This document shows, piece by piece, positions 49,201 to 52,200 of a stretch of DNA of 64,000 nt. The stretch lies in assembly GCA_036023115.1 (NCBI GenBank), contig JAYKKT010000091.1, forward strand, positions 29,454,001 through 29,518,000, given 5' to 3'. The DNA is from Brasenia schreberi (lineage: Eukaryota > Streptophyta > Magnoliopsida > Nymphaeales > Cabombaceae). Position numbers and translations under genes: made by a program. The notes beneath the pieces are model-generated. The model was not told the origin of the DNA. It did no database searches and saw nothing but the letters and a program-made list of their open reading frames with translations. Within the stretch, counting starts at the first letter, position 1; the number at the start of each line of letters is the position of its first letter.

Positions 49201-52200
49201 TGCTTTGGTCATTCATTCAACTCGTGGACAGCGTACTGAATATAGACATGGTCTTTTGCTCGTCTTCCATTTTCTGTTGGAGTAATGAATATTTCCATAT
49301 TTAGGACAGCTTCAATGTTTTTCCTTCTCAATGGTTCTTCCTAGCTGCTTTCTTATTGTCTGAAAGTGCCCTGCTTGGCTATATAATATACTTGTTTGGA
49401 AGTCAGCGATCTTCCTTATTCTATTAGGATGTGAGTCTTTTGTCTTGTTATTAGCGATTTAACTGAGGTTTGTGAGTTCTCATTGGTGCTTTATGGGCAT
49501 GCTCCAGCATGAATGTGACCAATCAGTAAAGATCATTGCAACAAATTGCTTTGCAGCATTGTATGCCTTGTGAGACACAACTTTGGCATGTATAATATCA
49601 TTTGTTGGTTGTGTTAGGCTTCCGACAGCCAGCGTAAAACTTCGTCGGATTTCTACAACATGGATTACAAAAATTATGAGCATTGCTTTGGGGCGTCCCC
49701 GCCTAGCGACGTGCTGCAGAGCCCGAATGCAGTAAGAAGTAAGTAAGGGCCACTACATTTTTGCCCGAATGTAGTGAATCAATTGCAGAGAGGGTTCCCA
49801 CATCATGGACGGGTGTGGGTAAAGAAGTTAGTCCCGCTACATTGCCGCCCGAATGTAGTGAAAATTTTTCAGAGAGGGTCTCCGCATTTTGATTATGGAC
49901 GGATGTGGGGGGTAAGGAAGCTAGTCCTAGATAATAAGATTCGTATTGGTTCTTGGAATATCGGAACATTATCGGGTAAGCTAATGGAGGTGGTAGATAC
50001 TATGATTCGGAGAAAGATTCATATTCTATGTTTACAAGAGACAAAATGGGTTGGAGAAAAAGCAAAGGAGATAGAGGATACAGGTTTTAAATTATGGTAC
50101 TTAGGTAAAGAAAAGGCCCGAAACGGAGTTGGTATTATCATAAATAAAGATTTAAAGGAGAGTGTAGTAGACATACAACGATATGGTGACCGAATCATGA
50201 CATTGAAATTAATGTTAGGAGCAGAGGTTTTGAATATAGTTTGTGCTTACGCACCCCAAGTAGGACTAGAAGATAGTATAAAGACAGTTTTTTGGGAAGA
50301 GTTAGATAAGGTGTTTAACAAGATTCCACAAAGGGAGATGATTTGTTTAGGAGGAGATTTAAATGGACATGTCGGTAAAGAGGCATTAGGATATCAAGGG
50401 ATTCATGGAAACTTTGGTTATGGGGATATAAACGAGGAAGGTAGGGAGATTTTAAATTTTGCTATGTCATTTGATCTCTTTATAGTCAATACAATCTTCA
50501 AAAAACGAGATGAACATTTAATTACTTATAAGAGTGGCTTATAACAAACACAAATTTATTACTTTATTTGTAGAAAAAAAGATAGAGCGTGTTGTAAAGA
50601 TTGTAAGGTAATTCCAGGAGAAAGCTTAACCACCCAACATCGACTTTTAGTTATGGATTTACAAATAAAAAAATGGACAAAGAAGAAAAGAGTGCATCGA
50701 GCTATTCGGACTAAATGGTGGAACCTCAAAAGCGAGAAAGAAGATATATTTAAACAGAAAGTCCTTCAAGGAGATGTTTGGAATTATGTTGGCACACCCT
50801 GTGATATGTGAAACAATATGGCTATACATATTAGGAAAGTGGCGAAAGATGTGTTAGGGGTATCTAAGGGAGGTGTACCGGCACAAAAAGAAGCTTGGTG
50901 GTGGAGTGAAGTAGTACAAAATAAAATCAAGGCAAAGAGGGCATGTTACAAATTACATTACGCTAAGAAAACTAGTGAAACTTTAGAAGCTTATAAGAAA
51001 GCAAAGAAGGAAGCAAAAAAGGCCGTTAGTGAAGCAAAAGCTAAGATTTGGGAGGACTTATATAAAAAAATCAACTCAAAAGAGGGTGAAAGAGATATTT
51101 TTAGGATAGCTTGGGCTAGAGATAAGAAAACTAAAGATCTTAATTATGTTAGATGCATAAAAGACGAGGATAAAAAAATTCTAGTGGCAAATGATGATAT
51201 AAGAAATAGATGGAAAAACTATTTTTAATCTTTTTAATGAAAATAAAGATGTTAGTATTAGTTTAGGAGATTTAGCCAAGTCAGAAAAGTATATAAACCA
51301 TAATTTCTACCGACGTATTCAAAAGAATGAAGTCAAAGAGGCTCTTAAACATATGAAGAGTGGTAAATCGGTAGGACCAGATAATATTCCTATAAAAGTT
51401 TGGAAAATATTAGGAGAAATAGGAATCACTTGGCTCACAAGACTATTTAATGAAATATGAAACAACCAAAAGATGTCCGAGGAATGGAGAGAAAGTACAC
51501 TTATACCCGTATATAAGAACAAGGGAGACATTCAAAATTGTGCGAATTATCGAGGTATCAAGTTAATGAGTCATACTATGAAATTATGGGAAAGAATTAT
51601 CGAACGTAGGTTAAGACAAGTATCAAGTACAACAGAGAACCAATTTGGATTTATGCCAGGTAGATCTACTATTGAAGCGATTCACCTTTTGAGACGTCTT
51701 ATGGAACATTTTAGAGCAAAAAAAAAGACCTTCACATGATATTTATTGATGTAGAAAAAGCTTATGATAGGGTACCGAGGGAGGTTCTTTGGAGAACTTT
51801 GGAAAAAGAGGTATCCCATTGACATATATTAACCTTATAAGAGACATGTATGATGGTGCAAAAACATGTGTGAGGACTCATGAAGGAACAACAGACTTCT
51901 TTGAAGTTAATATTGGGTTACATCAAGGATCAACTTTAAGTCCATACTTATTTATAATGGTGATGGATGAGTTAACAAAACATATTCAAGATGAAGTACC
52001 TTGGTGTATGTTATTTGCAGATGACATTGTATTAGTGGAGGAGTCTAAGGAAAAAGTTAATAGAAAATTGGAACTATGGAGAGAAACATTAGAAAACAAA
52101 GGCCTCCGACTTAGTAGAACAAAGACAGAATATATGGAATGTAAGTTTGATCATTTGGCTACTTCAGAGGACGTAGAAATTAAAATTGGCACACATTGCA